From NCBI GenBank assembly GCA_031281985.1, contig JAITEO010000164.1, positions 1 through 6,931 on the forward strand: a stretch of 6,931 nt of DNA, written 5' to 3'. The stretch is from Zoogloeaceae bacterium (GTDB taxonomy: Bacteria > Pseudomonadota > Gammaproteobacteria > Burkholderiales > Rhodocyclaceae). A program made the position numbers and the translations under genes. A model generated the notes under the pieces. The model saw nothing but the letters and a program-made list of their open reading frames with translations. It ran no database searches and was not told where the DNA came from. Positions 1-6,931 of this stretch are shown one piece after another (within the stretch, counting starts at the first letter, position 1; the number at the start of each line of letters is the position of its first letter).

Positions 1-76
1 AAAACAATTTTGACAGGATGAACAGGATGGACAGGATGACCCCTCAATCCCCCCCCCTTGTCATGAAGTGCGGGTA
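1..76. other. Short non-coding left edge with simple repeats
   Basis: No gene is seen here. It is the sequence downstream of the PfkB-kinase stop codon. It contains a 9-bp tandem repeat (13-39) and a run of nine C (49-57). On the minus strand I see no GC hairpin followed by a T run, so the operon has no visible intrinsic terminator within the window; transcription may end by Rho or further left. Confidence 0.7.
13..39. repeat. 9-bp tandem repeat, three units
   Basis: Three consecutive units read acaggatga, acaggatgg and acaggatga, differing only at the last base. The array is followed ten bases later by a C9 tract (49-57). Short arrays with an ACAGGAT core are a familiar sort of dispersed intergenic repeat in bacteria; that comparison is from memory. 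No function can be inferred. Confidence 0.8.
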
Positions 77-1018
77 TCAGAGCCGGATCGTCGTGCCGAA
101 GGACTGTTGGTAGCGCGCGCAAATTTCTGCGCGGGTAGGGTGGTGGTTTTGTGCGCCCTGGTTTTCGATTTTGAGCGCGCCCATGAGCGAGGCGAGGCGG
201 CCGGTTTCTTCCCAATCCAGGTGGTTCAGGATGCCGTACAGGATGCCGGCGCGGTAGGCGTCGCCGCAGCCGGTGGGGTCGATGAGCGCGTTGGCCTTGG
301 CGCAGGGGATTTCCAGCGTTCGTCCGGGAAGATGGATGCGCGAGCCTTGCGCGCCGCTGGTGACGATCAGGGCGCGCACTTGCTGGGCGAGGGCTTCGAT
401 GCTTTTTCCGCTGCGCTCGACGGTCAATTGGGCTTCATAGTCGTTGAAACAGGCGTAGTCCGCCAGCGCGAGAAATTGCAACAGTTCTTCCCCACTGAAC
501 AGCGGCAGACCCTGGCCGGGATCGAAAATGAAGGGAATGTGGAGCGCCGCGAAATCCTGCGCGTGCTGCAACATGCCGGCGCGGCCATCCGGGCCGACCA
601 GTCCCAACAGGATGTTCTCGGCATGCTCCACCCGGTTTTGCTGTGAACAGTTCATCGCGCCGGGATGGAAGGCGGTAATCTGGTTGTCGTCGAGATCGGT
701 GGTGATGAAGGCTTGCGCCGTGAAGGTTCCGGGCACTTGCCGGACATGCGTGAGCGCCAGGCCGCACGCTTCCAGATGTTGACGGTAAGGGGCGAAATCG
801 TCGCCCACGGTGGCCATGATCAGCGGCTCGCCGCCCAGCAGTTTCAGGTTGTAGGCGATATTGCCCGCGCAGCCGCCGAATTCGCGGCGCAACTCCGGCA
901 CCAGGAAGGAAACATTGAGGATGTGAATCTGTTCCGGCAGGATGTGCTGCTTGAAGCGATCCGGAAAAACCATGATGTTGTCGTAGGCAAGGGAACCGCA
1001 GATGAGGGCGTGGGACAT
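77..1018 (-). CDS. PfkB-family kinase, adenosine-kinase-like
   Basis: A 313-aa ribokinase/PfkB-fold kinase, expected to transfer phosphate from ATP to a nucleoside or sugar hydroxyl in the cytoplasm. Visible motifs are the glycine-rich GGCAGNIA near residues 48-55 and the PfkB signature DPTGCGDAYRAG at 247-258, where Asp253 is the expected catalytic base and the preceding glycines form the anion hole. The N-terminal half (FPDRF, LPE, SFLV, then GG-AGN) and the FHPGAM segment around 117-122 resemble the mycobacterial adenosine kinase more than fructokinases or ribokinases, so adenosine is the first substrate guess; this rests on remembered family sequences. Length is normal and the gene is intact. 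Its ATG lies 8 bases after the DUF3426 stop, so it is probably the last gene of the operon in this window. The ribosome binding site is weak, which fits translational coupling. Confidence 0.88.
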   Translation of the reverse strand: MSHALICGSLAYDNIMVFPDRFKQHILPEQIHILNVSFLVPELRREFGGCAGNIAYNLKLLGGEPLIMATVGDDFAPYRQHLEACGLALTHVRQVPGTFTAQAFITTDLDDNQITAFHPGAMNCSQQNRVEHAENILLGLVGPDGRAGMLQHAQDFAALHIPFIFDPGQGLPLFSGEELLQFLALADYACFNDYEAQLTVERSGKSIEALAQQVRALIVTSGAQGSRIHLPGRTLEIPCAKANALIDPTGCGDAYRAGILYGILNHLDWEETGRLASLMGALKIENQGAQNHHPTRAEICARYQQSFGTTIRL

Positions 1019-1026
1019 GGCATCAC

Positions 1027-2064
1027 TCAGAAATAGAAAAGATAAAGACGGTAGCCCGTGGGGTTGAGATCGCCCGCGTCCAGGTCCAGCGTGACCTGGG
1101 TTTCGCCCGGCGCGAAGGCGGCAGAGGCGGCGGCGGCGGGCAGGTACTCGGCGGGCGCGAAAACGCGGCGCGTCAAGATGTTGTCATAGCTGTCGGTCAG
1201 GGAGATTTCCAGTTGCGGCCAGGCTTGCGGATAGCGGGACTGGTTTCTCAGGGTGGCGTTGAGCCGAAAATGTCCGGGGCGTGTCCGGGACAAAAGCTCG
1301 GAAGCGTCGATGGAAAGCCATTCGACCTCCTGGGCAAGCGGCATGTTGATGTTGAAGGCGGAAAAGAGGCGCAGGGCAACGGGCGCCTGACGCCCCAATT
1401 CCCCTCGATAGTGATGGACCACCTGGAAAAACAGCAACAAGGCAAGCAACAGGGAAATCAGCACGAAAGGCCACAGCGGATAGGCGGCTTCGGCGGCGAC
1501 ATCCGGTGGCGGCGCGACGGCCCAGCGGGAAGCGCTGGCGTGCCTGCTGGCGGTTGTTTCCAGTTCGTCGTCGTCCTCATCCTCCAATATCGGCGGCACG
1601 TCCTGCGCGTCTTCCGCCGCCAGCAGCGCGTCGATGGGGTCTGGAAAGCGGGGAGAGGAAGAAGACAGGGAAGAGGACAGCAGCTCATCGATTGCCCCCG
1701 GCGCTGTCGGCGGGTGGAGGGGGGAAGCGGGTGGCGGCGTCCTGGGCGCGGCGGGCGCGGGCGGCCAGTCCGCCATCTCTTCCTTGTCTGCGCCGATTTC
1801 TTCCGGGAACAGCGTTTCCAGAAACAGGGTATCCGCATCCTCGAGCGGCGTTTCGCGGACGGCGGGAGGAGAAGAAGGGGGAGAAGAAGGCGGCGGCGGC
1901 ACGGGCGCGGTCTCCGGCTTGTGGTCGTTTTCTTCATGCTCCAGGAAGCCCATGGCGTTGAACGCCCTGCGGCACGCGCCGCAGCGCACCTTGCCGTCGC
2001 GCGCGAGCAACTGTTCGCGGGTGACGCGAAAGGCGGTGCGGCAGTGCGGGCAACGGGTCAGCAT
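1027..2064 (-). CDS. MJ0042 zinc-ribbon / DUF3426 membrane protein
   Basis: A 345-aa protein with three parts. The N-terminus (residues 1-36) is an MJ0042-type zinc ribbon with Cys5-x2-Cys8 and Cys28-x2-Cys31. A long, low-complexity, Pro/Ser/Asp/Glu-rich linker spans about 45-190. One hydrophobic helix at about 197-214 is followed by a DUF3426 domain (about 225-345) with the expected polar motif NATLRNQSRYPQAWP and a Gly-Tyr-Arg-Leu end. The likely topology is zinc ribbon and linker in the cytoplasm and DUF3426 in the periplasm, inferred from the HHYR after the helix and the family pattern. The function is unknown; the family often sits after prmA in betaproteobacteria. Its ATG overlaps the prmA stop codon (ATGCTGA) and is preceded by a GGGAGG ribosome binding site inside prmA, so translation is probably coupled. 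The linker is tolerant of length change and unusually rich in proline and serine. Confidence 0.87.
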   Translation of the reverse strand: MLTRCPHCRTAFRVTREQLLARDGKVRCGACRRAFNAMGFLEHEENDHKPETAPVPPPPSSPPSSPPAVRETPLEDADTLFLETLFPEEIGADKEEMADWPPAPAAPRTPPPASPLHPPTAPGAIDELLSSSLSSSSPRFPDPIDALLAAEDAQDVPPILEDEDDDELETTASRHASASRWAVAPPPDVAAEAAYPLWPFVLISLLLALLLFFQVVHHYRGELGRQAPVALRLFSAFNINMPLAQEVEWLSIDASELLSRTRPGHFRLNATLRNQSRYPQAWPQLEISLTDSYDNILTRRVFAPAEYLPAAAASAAFAPGETQVTLDLDAGDLNPTGYRLYLFYF

Positions 2065-2957
2065 GCGGGCTTCCTCCCGGAAAGCAGCGCCCAGCCTTCC
2101 CGTGTGCCGGTCACGGCAAGGGGAATCCAGTGCGCGTAGCGTTCGGCCAGTTCCGCCGCCTGTTCCAGCAGGATGCCGGAAAGTGCGAGGCTGCCGCCAG
2201 GGCGGACGTGGGCGCAGAGGGCAGGGGCCAGCATACGTAATGGATTGGCGAGGATATTGGCAAGAACCAGATCATACTGGCCGGCAAGCGGTGTAGACAA
2301 GCCGCGAAAGTCGATGGCGACGGCGTTTTTTTCCGCGTTGCGCGCGGCGGCGGCGATGGCGTTGGGGTCGATGTCCACGCCCGTGACCGGTGTTGCGCCC
2401 AGGCGCGCGGCGGCAATTGCCAGGATGCCGGAGCCGCAGCCGTAATCCAGCACGCTTTTTCTTTCGGGATGCGCGCGCTCCAGCCATTCCAGGCACAGGC
2501 GCGTGGTGGGATGCGCGCCGGTGCCAAAGGCCATGCCGGGATCGATGCGCAAGTTGAGCGCGTCCGCATCCGGGCTTTCATGCCAGGAGGGCACGATCCA
2601 CAGGCGCTCCGAAATCTGGATGGGCGCAAACTGCGCCTGGGTGCGCGCCACCCAGTTTTCTTCTTCTACTTCGTCTTGCGTGAAAGCGGGCGCGGCGGGC
2701 AGACGCAGGGTGCGCGCGGCGGCTTCGATGAGGCGGTCAACCGGCGCGTTTTCTGCAAACAAGGCGACGATGCGCACATGTTCCCAGAGGATCGCCGCAT
2801 TTTCCTCGCCGGGTTCGTCGAATTGCGGTTTTTCTTCCGGCGTTCCCGCGTCGGCGTCTTCCATGCTGGCAGACAGCGCCCCGGCTTCCAGCAGCGCGTC
2901 GCAGAAGGCTTCGGCGGACGCGGCGTCGGCGAGGAAGGCGGCGCGGATCCAGGCCAT
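2058..2957 (-). CDS. prmA: Ribosomal protein L11 methyltransferase PrmA
   Basis: A 299-aa class I SAM-dependent methyltransferase that trimethylates amino groups of ribosomal protein L11 in the cytoplasm. It has the PrmA layout: an N-terminal substrate-recognition domain (about 1-90), a linker, then the methyltransferase domain. Diagnostic motifs are GMAFGTGAHPTT at 141-152, SAM motif I LDYGCGSG around 170-177, the acidic VDID at 194-197 that should bind the SAM ribose, and NILANPL at 234-240, the equivalent of the catalytic NPPY loop. Length is typical. The ATG lies 5 bases after the accC stop codon and the stop overlaps the start of the DUF3426 gene, so it is part of one message. An acidic insertion (about 33-53, rich in Asp and Glu) in the N-terminal domain is somewhat long but not disruptive. 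Loss of PrmA is well tolerated in E. coli, so its conserved linkage to accBC is not explained by essentiality. Confidence 0.95.
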   Translation of the reverse strand: MAWIRAAFLADAASAEAFCDALLEAGALSASMEDADAGTPEEKPQFDEPGEENAAILWEHVRIVALFAENAPVDRLIEAAARTLRLPAAPAFTQDEVEEENWVARTQAQFAPIQISERLWIVPSWHESPDADALNLRIDPGMAFGTGAHPTTRLCLEWLERAHPERKSVLDYGCGSGILAIAAARLGATPVTGVDIDPNAIAAAARNAEKNAVAIDFRGLSTPLAGQYDLVLANILANPLRMLAPALCAHVRPGGSLALSGILLEQAAELAERYAHWIPLAVTGTREGWALLSGRKPAC

Positions 2958-2962
2958 GTCGC

Positions 2963-4321
2963 CTACTTCTTGACTTCGCCCTGGGCGGCCAGTTTTTGTT
3001 CCAGATAATGAATGCTGGCGCCGCCCTTGACGAACAGGGCGTCCAGCATCAATTCCTGATGCAGCGGGATGTTGGTCTTGATGCCTTCCACGCCCATTTC
3101 GGAGAGCGCGATCCGCATCCGGCGTATCGCCTGTTCGCGGGTGTCGCCGTAGGCAATGACCTTGGCGACCATGGAATCATAGTACGGCGGCACCACATAG
3201 CCCTGGTAGATATGCGAATCCACGCGGATGCCGGGGCCGCCGGGCGGGTGATACACGCTGATCTTGCCGGGAAATGGCGTGAACGTGCGCGGATCTTCGG
3301 CGTTGATACGGCATTCGATGGCGTGACCGCGAAACTGGATGTCCCGTTGCCTGAGACCCAGCTTTTCCCCGGCGGCGACGCGAATCTGCGCCTGCACGAT
3401 GTCGATGCCGGTAATCGCTTCCGTGACCGGGTGTTCCACCTGCACGCGGGTGTTCATTTCGATGAAATAGAACTCGCCCCCTTCGTAGAGGAACTCGAAG
3501 GTTCCCGCGCCGCGATAGCCGATTTTGCGGCAGGCTTCGGCGCAGCGTTCGCCGATGCGAGCGATGTGCCGGGCGGGAATCAGCGGCGCGGGCGCTTCCT
3601 CGATGATCTTCTGGTGGCGGCGCTGCATGGAGCAATCGCGCTCGCCCAGATACACCGCGTTGCCATGCTGGTCGGCCAGAATCTGGATTTCGACGTGCCG
3701 GGGATTTTCCAGGTACTTTTCCATGTAGACCGTGGGATTGCCGAAAGCCGACTGCGCTTCGGCGCGCGTCATGGCAACGGCATTCAAGAGCGCCGCTTCG
3801 GTGTGCACCACGCGCATCCCGCGTCCGCCGCCGCCGCCGGAAGCCTTGATGATGATAGGGTAGCCGATGCTCTTGGCGATGCGCCCGATTTCCGCGGGGT
3901 CGTCGTTGAGCGCGCCATCGGAGCCGGGAACGCAGGGGACGTCGGCGGCGCGCATGGCTTCCTTGGCGGAAACCTTGTCGCCCATGTAGCGGATGGTTTC
4001 CGCCTTGGGGCCGATGAAGACGAAGCCGGAGGATTCCACGCGCTCGGCGAAATCGGCGTTTTCCGAAAGAAAGCCGTAGCCGGGGTGAATCGCTTGGGAG
4101 TCGGTGACTTCCGCCGCCGAAATGATGGCTGGGACGTTGAGATAGCTTTGCGCCGAAGGCGGAGGGCCGATGCAGACGGATTCGTCGGCGAGCTTCACGT
4201 ACTTGGCGTCGCGGTCGGCTTCCGAGTGCACCACCACGGTCTTGACGCCCAGTTCCCGGCAGGCGCGCTGTATGCGGAGCGCAATCTCGCCCCGGTTGGC
4301 GATGAGGATTTTTTCGAACAT
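2963..4321 (-). CDS. accC: Acetyl-CoA carboxylase, biotin carboxylase subunit AccC
   Basis: A 452-aa biotin carboxylase that uses ATP and bicarbonate to carboxylate the biotin on AccB, the first half-reaction of malonyl-CoA synthesis for fatty acids. All domains are present: the N-terminal Rossmann-like domain (opening with [13 protein letters not shown]), the ATP-grasp domain with the glycine loop [11 protein letters not shown] (159-169), and the C-terminal domain. Active-site residues fall at the same numbers as in E. coli AccC: Lys116, Lys159, His209, His236, Lys238, Glu276, Glu288, Asn290, Arg292, Glu296 and Arg338. Its ATG follows the accB stop by 12 bases, the usual tight accBC arrangement. 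The gene appears intact and normal in length (E. coli: 449 aa). The ribosome binding site is only modest (GGGCGG), consistent with coupling to accB translation. Confidence 0.97.
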   Translation of the reverse strand: MFEKILIANRGEIALRIQRACRELGVKTVVVHSEADRDAKYVKLADESVCIGPPPSAQSYLNVPAIISAAEVTDSQAIHPGYGFLSENADFAERVESSGFVFIGPKAETIRYMGDKVSAKEAMRAADVPCVPGSDGALNDDPAEIGRIAKSIGYPIIIKASGGGGGRGMRVVHTEAALLNAVAMTRAEAQSAFGNPTVYMEKYLENPRHVEIQILADQHGNAVYLGERDCSMQRRHQKIIEEAPAPLIPARHIARIGERCAEACRKIGYRGAGTFEFLYEGGEFYFIEMNTRVQVEHPVTEAITGIDIVQAQIRVAAGEKLGLRQRDIQFRGHAIECRINAEDPRTFTPFPGKISVYHPPGGPGIRVDSHIYQGYVVPPYYDSMVAKVIAYGDTREQAIRRMRIALSEMGVEGIKTNIPLHQELMLDALFVKGGASIHYLEQKLAAQGEVKK

Positions 4322-4333
4322 GTCGGCCGCCCG

Positions 4334-4789
4334 TCAACCGATGATGAACAGGGGTTCGCCGAATTCCACCGGCTGACCGTTGTCTACCAGGATGGCCTTG
4401 ACGACGCCGGCAACGTCCGCCTCGATTTCGTTCAAAAGTTTCATCGCCTCGATGATGCACAGCGTGTCACCCTGCTTGACCGCTTGCCCCACCTCGACAA
4501 AGGCGTTCGCGCCGGGCGAGGGCGAGCGGTAGAAGGTGCCGACCATCGGCGATTTCACCGCGTGTCCTTCGGGCACGTCTTCCTTGGCGTCGTTCGCTTC
4601 GGCGCTGGAAGCGCCGCCCGTCATCGCCGCGGGCAGAGCGGCGGGGAGAGGATAGGGCATGGACAGCGCCGCGCCCGCCGGGGCGAACTTGGCAATCCGC
4701 ACCTTTTCTTCGCCTTCGGTGACTTCCAGCTCGGAAATACCGGATTCCTGCACCAGATCGATGAGTTTCTTGAGTTTGCGCAAATCCAT
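4334..4789 (-). CDS. accB: Biotin carboxyl carrier protein AccB (BCCP)
   Basis: A 151-aa carrier that holds the biotin shuttled between AccC and the carboxyltransferase AccA/AccD. The N-terminus [17 protein letters not shown] is the standard BCCP opening, followed by an Ala/Pro-rich flexible linker (about 35-75) and the biotinyl domain (about 76-151). The thumb segment [15 protein letters not shown] is present, marking a true acetyl-CoA carboxylase BCCP. The biotinylated lysine is Lys117 in EAMKLLNE; most relatives have EAMKMMN, so the residue after the target lysine is Leu rather than Met, a conservative change. An upstream in-frame ATG at 4822 would add 11 residues, but I chose 4789 because an AAGGAG ribosome binding site sits 8 bases before it and the protein then begins as the family does. 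It is preceded by an 80-base leader with folding potential and followed 12 bases later by accC. Confidence 0.96.
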   Translation of the reverse strand: MDLRKLKKLIDLVQESGISELEVTEGEEKVRIAKFAPAGAALSMPYPLPAALPAAMTGGASSAEANDAKEDVPEGHAVKSPMVGTFYRSPSPGANAFVEVGQAVKQGDTLCIIEAMKLLNEIEADVAGVVKAILVDNGQPVEFGEPLFIIG

Positions 4790-6931
4790 GAAAGGCTCTC
4801 CTTTAGAGTCTGTATTGAGCATGTTTGCAGATTTTGTCTGCCTGTTCGCCGCTTTTGGCGGCCAGATGCTCAGTCCGTGTTGAGTTTGTTGAGAAGGTAT
4901 TCCAGCGCCAGCAGGTAGCCCTGGTGTCCCAGTCCGCTGATGACGCCGATGGCGATGTCGGAAAAAAACGAATGGTGCCGGAAGGCTTCGCGCGCGTGCA
5001 CATTGGAAAGATGCACTTCGACGAAGGGAATCCCGGTTGCCGCCAGCGCGTCCCGAACCGCCACGCTGGTATGCGTCCAGGCGGCGGGGTTGAGGATGAT
5101 GTAGCGCACTTCCTGCGCCTGCGCCGCGTGGATGCGCTCGATCAGCGCGCCTTCGTGGTTGCTCTGGAAACTTTCCAGATCGACCTCGGCAATCGCCGCG
5201 CGCCGCGCCAGCGCCAGATTGATTTCCTCCAGCGTCACCTTGCCGTAATGTTGCGGCTCAAGCTCGCCCAGAAGGTTGAGATTGGGGCCGTGCAACACCA
5301 GCAGCCGGGGACGCAAAGGCGCCTTCGCGCGCGCCTGGGAAGTGGTTTTTTGCTTCTTCATGCCTGCAAGTTTGCCGCAATTGACCGCATTTTGTCCAGT
5401 TTTTGTGTGGGACGGGGGGCAGGTATCAGGAATCAGGTATCAGGAATCAGGAATCAGGAATCAGAGTCCGCCACGCCCACCTCCCTCCCCTGACAAGGGG
5501 AGGGCTGGGGAGGGGTTATTGGGAAGCGGCAAAAAGTGCCCCCCCCAATTTTTGCTGGTTTCGATCCGCAAAAAAGGCAACGAAAAACCAGCGCGGCCTT
5601 GGAGTTTGTCGTAGGGGCGCGCTGCGCGCGCCCGTTGGCCGTTACGCGGCGGGAAGGGTCTGCGGGCGCACGCAGTGCGCCCCTACGGGACATGCAGAGC
5701 GTAGTGGGTTTCCTTGCCTTTCCCCCAAAAAAGGGCAAGCTCCGCTTGCCCTTTTTTGCTCTATAAACCCGGCAAAAAGTGGTTTCTTACTTTTTGACGC
5801 CGTCTATAACCGGGTGGCGTAGTATTCCACGACGCGCTGCAAATCCAGCGGGAAGGGCGCGGCGTCCAGGCCGTCGGGCAGGTGGGTGAGGGTTGCCGTC
5901 AGGGCGGTGTCGTCTACCTTGATCCATTCCGGGCGGGAAAGCGCCGGGTCTTCCAGGGAAGCGCGCAGCACGAAGAGTTTCTTTCCGGCTTCCGTGGGGC
6001 CGAAGACTTCTCCGGCCCGTACCCGCAGCGAAGGAATCGTCACCCTGCGGCCATTCAGTTGGACATGTCCGTGACTGACCAGTTGCCGGGCGGCGGGAAT
6101 CGTTGGCGCGAAACCGGCGCGAAAGACGAGGTTGTCCAGTCGTCGCTCCAGGAATTCCACGATTTTTCCGCCCGTCTGCGCTTTCTGCCGCTGGGCTTCC
6201 TTGACGACGCGCCGCAACTGCCGCTCGGAAAGCCCGTAATTGAAACGCAGCTTTTGTTTTTCCATCAATTGCAGCCCGTATTCGGACTTGCGGCCGCCCG
6301 CCTTTTTCTGGCCATGCTGACCCGGCGGCTGCGTGCGCTCCGCCATGGATTTACGGGAAAGCCCAGGGAGATCGACACCCAGAGCGCGCAGGATTTTGAT
6401 GCGGGGACCGGTATAACGAGACACGAAAAACCTCGAAAGTGAAAAGAAAGAAGTCAGGGAAAAGAAATCAGTGCAGCCATTGCCGGGGAAAAGCATTTTC
6501 CCAAGCGGGGAAGGAAAAAGGCTCGTCCGGCCAGTCTTGCAGCGCCTGGCGCAGCGCGTTTGCCAGAGGTTCGTGCCGGGCGTTTTCCGCCGCCAGAACG
6601 GCGGCTTCGAGATGCTGGCGCAACGCGGCCGTCTTGCCCGGCGTCCTGCCCTTCAGAGCCGAGGACGACAGGAGCGCCACGATTGCCGCCAGACGCAAAT
6701 CCAGCGGCAGATCGTCTTTTTCTTGCGGATACGCCATGTACGAAAACCTCCCTTTTCTTGGAACCGCGCGGCTGCCCGCGCATCGGACTGACCGCCATTT
6801 TCCAATGCCGCGCCCACAAAGTCAATGAGAATTGTTTTCATTTGATGGGTTTGTTTCCGATGGAGGGTGCGATCCAAAGTGGAGGAAAACCGTTCAGACG
6901 GAGCGCGAACGCTTGCTGTTCCCAGAAAAAA

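Overview
The window looks like a chromosomal piece of a GC-rich proteobacterium, most likely a betaproteobacterium. The evidence is the gene order aroQ-accB-accC-prmA followed by an MJ0042/DUF3426 zinc-ribbon membrane protein and a PfkB-family kinase; gammaproteobacteria usually carry other genes after prmA. The genus cannot be fixed from the sequence. All eight supported genes lie on the minus strand, so they read from right to left.

Right block (about 6740-6842 regulatory, genes 5804-6737): a sigma70-like promoter whose -35 element overlaps a good Fur-type operator drives a small gene of unknown function (89 aa) and then a ribosomal protein S4 gene with a GTG start. None of the usual S4 neighbours (rpsM, rpsK, rpoA, rplQ) are present, so this is probably a second, non-canonical S4 copy. 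A strong, bidirectional intrinsic terminator closes the unit.

Intergenic block (5362-5803): 442 bases with no credible gene but many repeats. It holds six 7-bp tandem units, a perfect 9-bp palindrome, a composite 'hairpin-spacer-hairpin' palindromic element, a 12-bp direct repeat bracketing about 230 bp, and the terminator.

Left block (77-5361): a tight run of six genes. aroQ (shikimate pathway) and accB-accC (biotin carboxyl carrier and biotin carboxylase of acetyl-CoA carboxylase) are followed by prmA (methylates ribosomal protein L11), a zinc-ribbon/DUF3426 membrane protein and an adenosine-kinase-like PfkB enzyme. From accB onward, gaps are 12 bp or less, or genes overlap. The only real gap, 80 bases between aroQ and accB, can fold into a compact three-way junction with two hairpins that share the same loop. 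Bases 1-76 carry a 9-bp tandem repeat and a C9 tract.

The points most worth a second look are the Fur-type box in front of an S4 paralogue, the foldable aroQ-accB leader, the loss of a normally conserved catalytic-loop arginine in AroQ, and the repeat cluster at 5423-5781.
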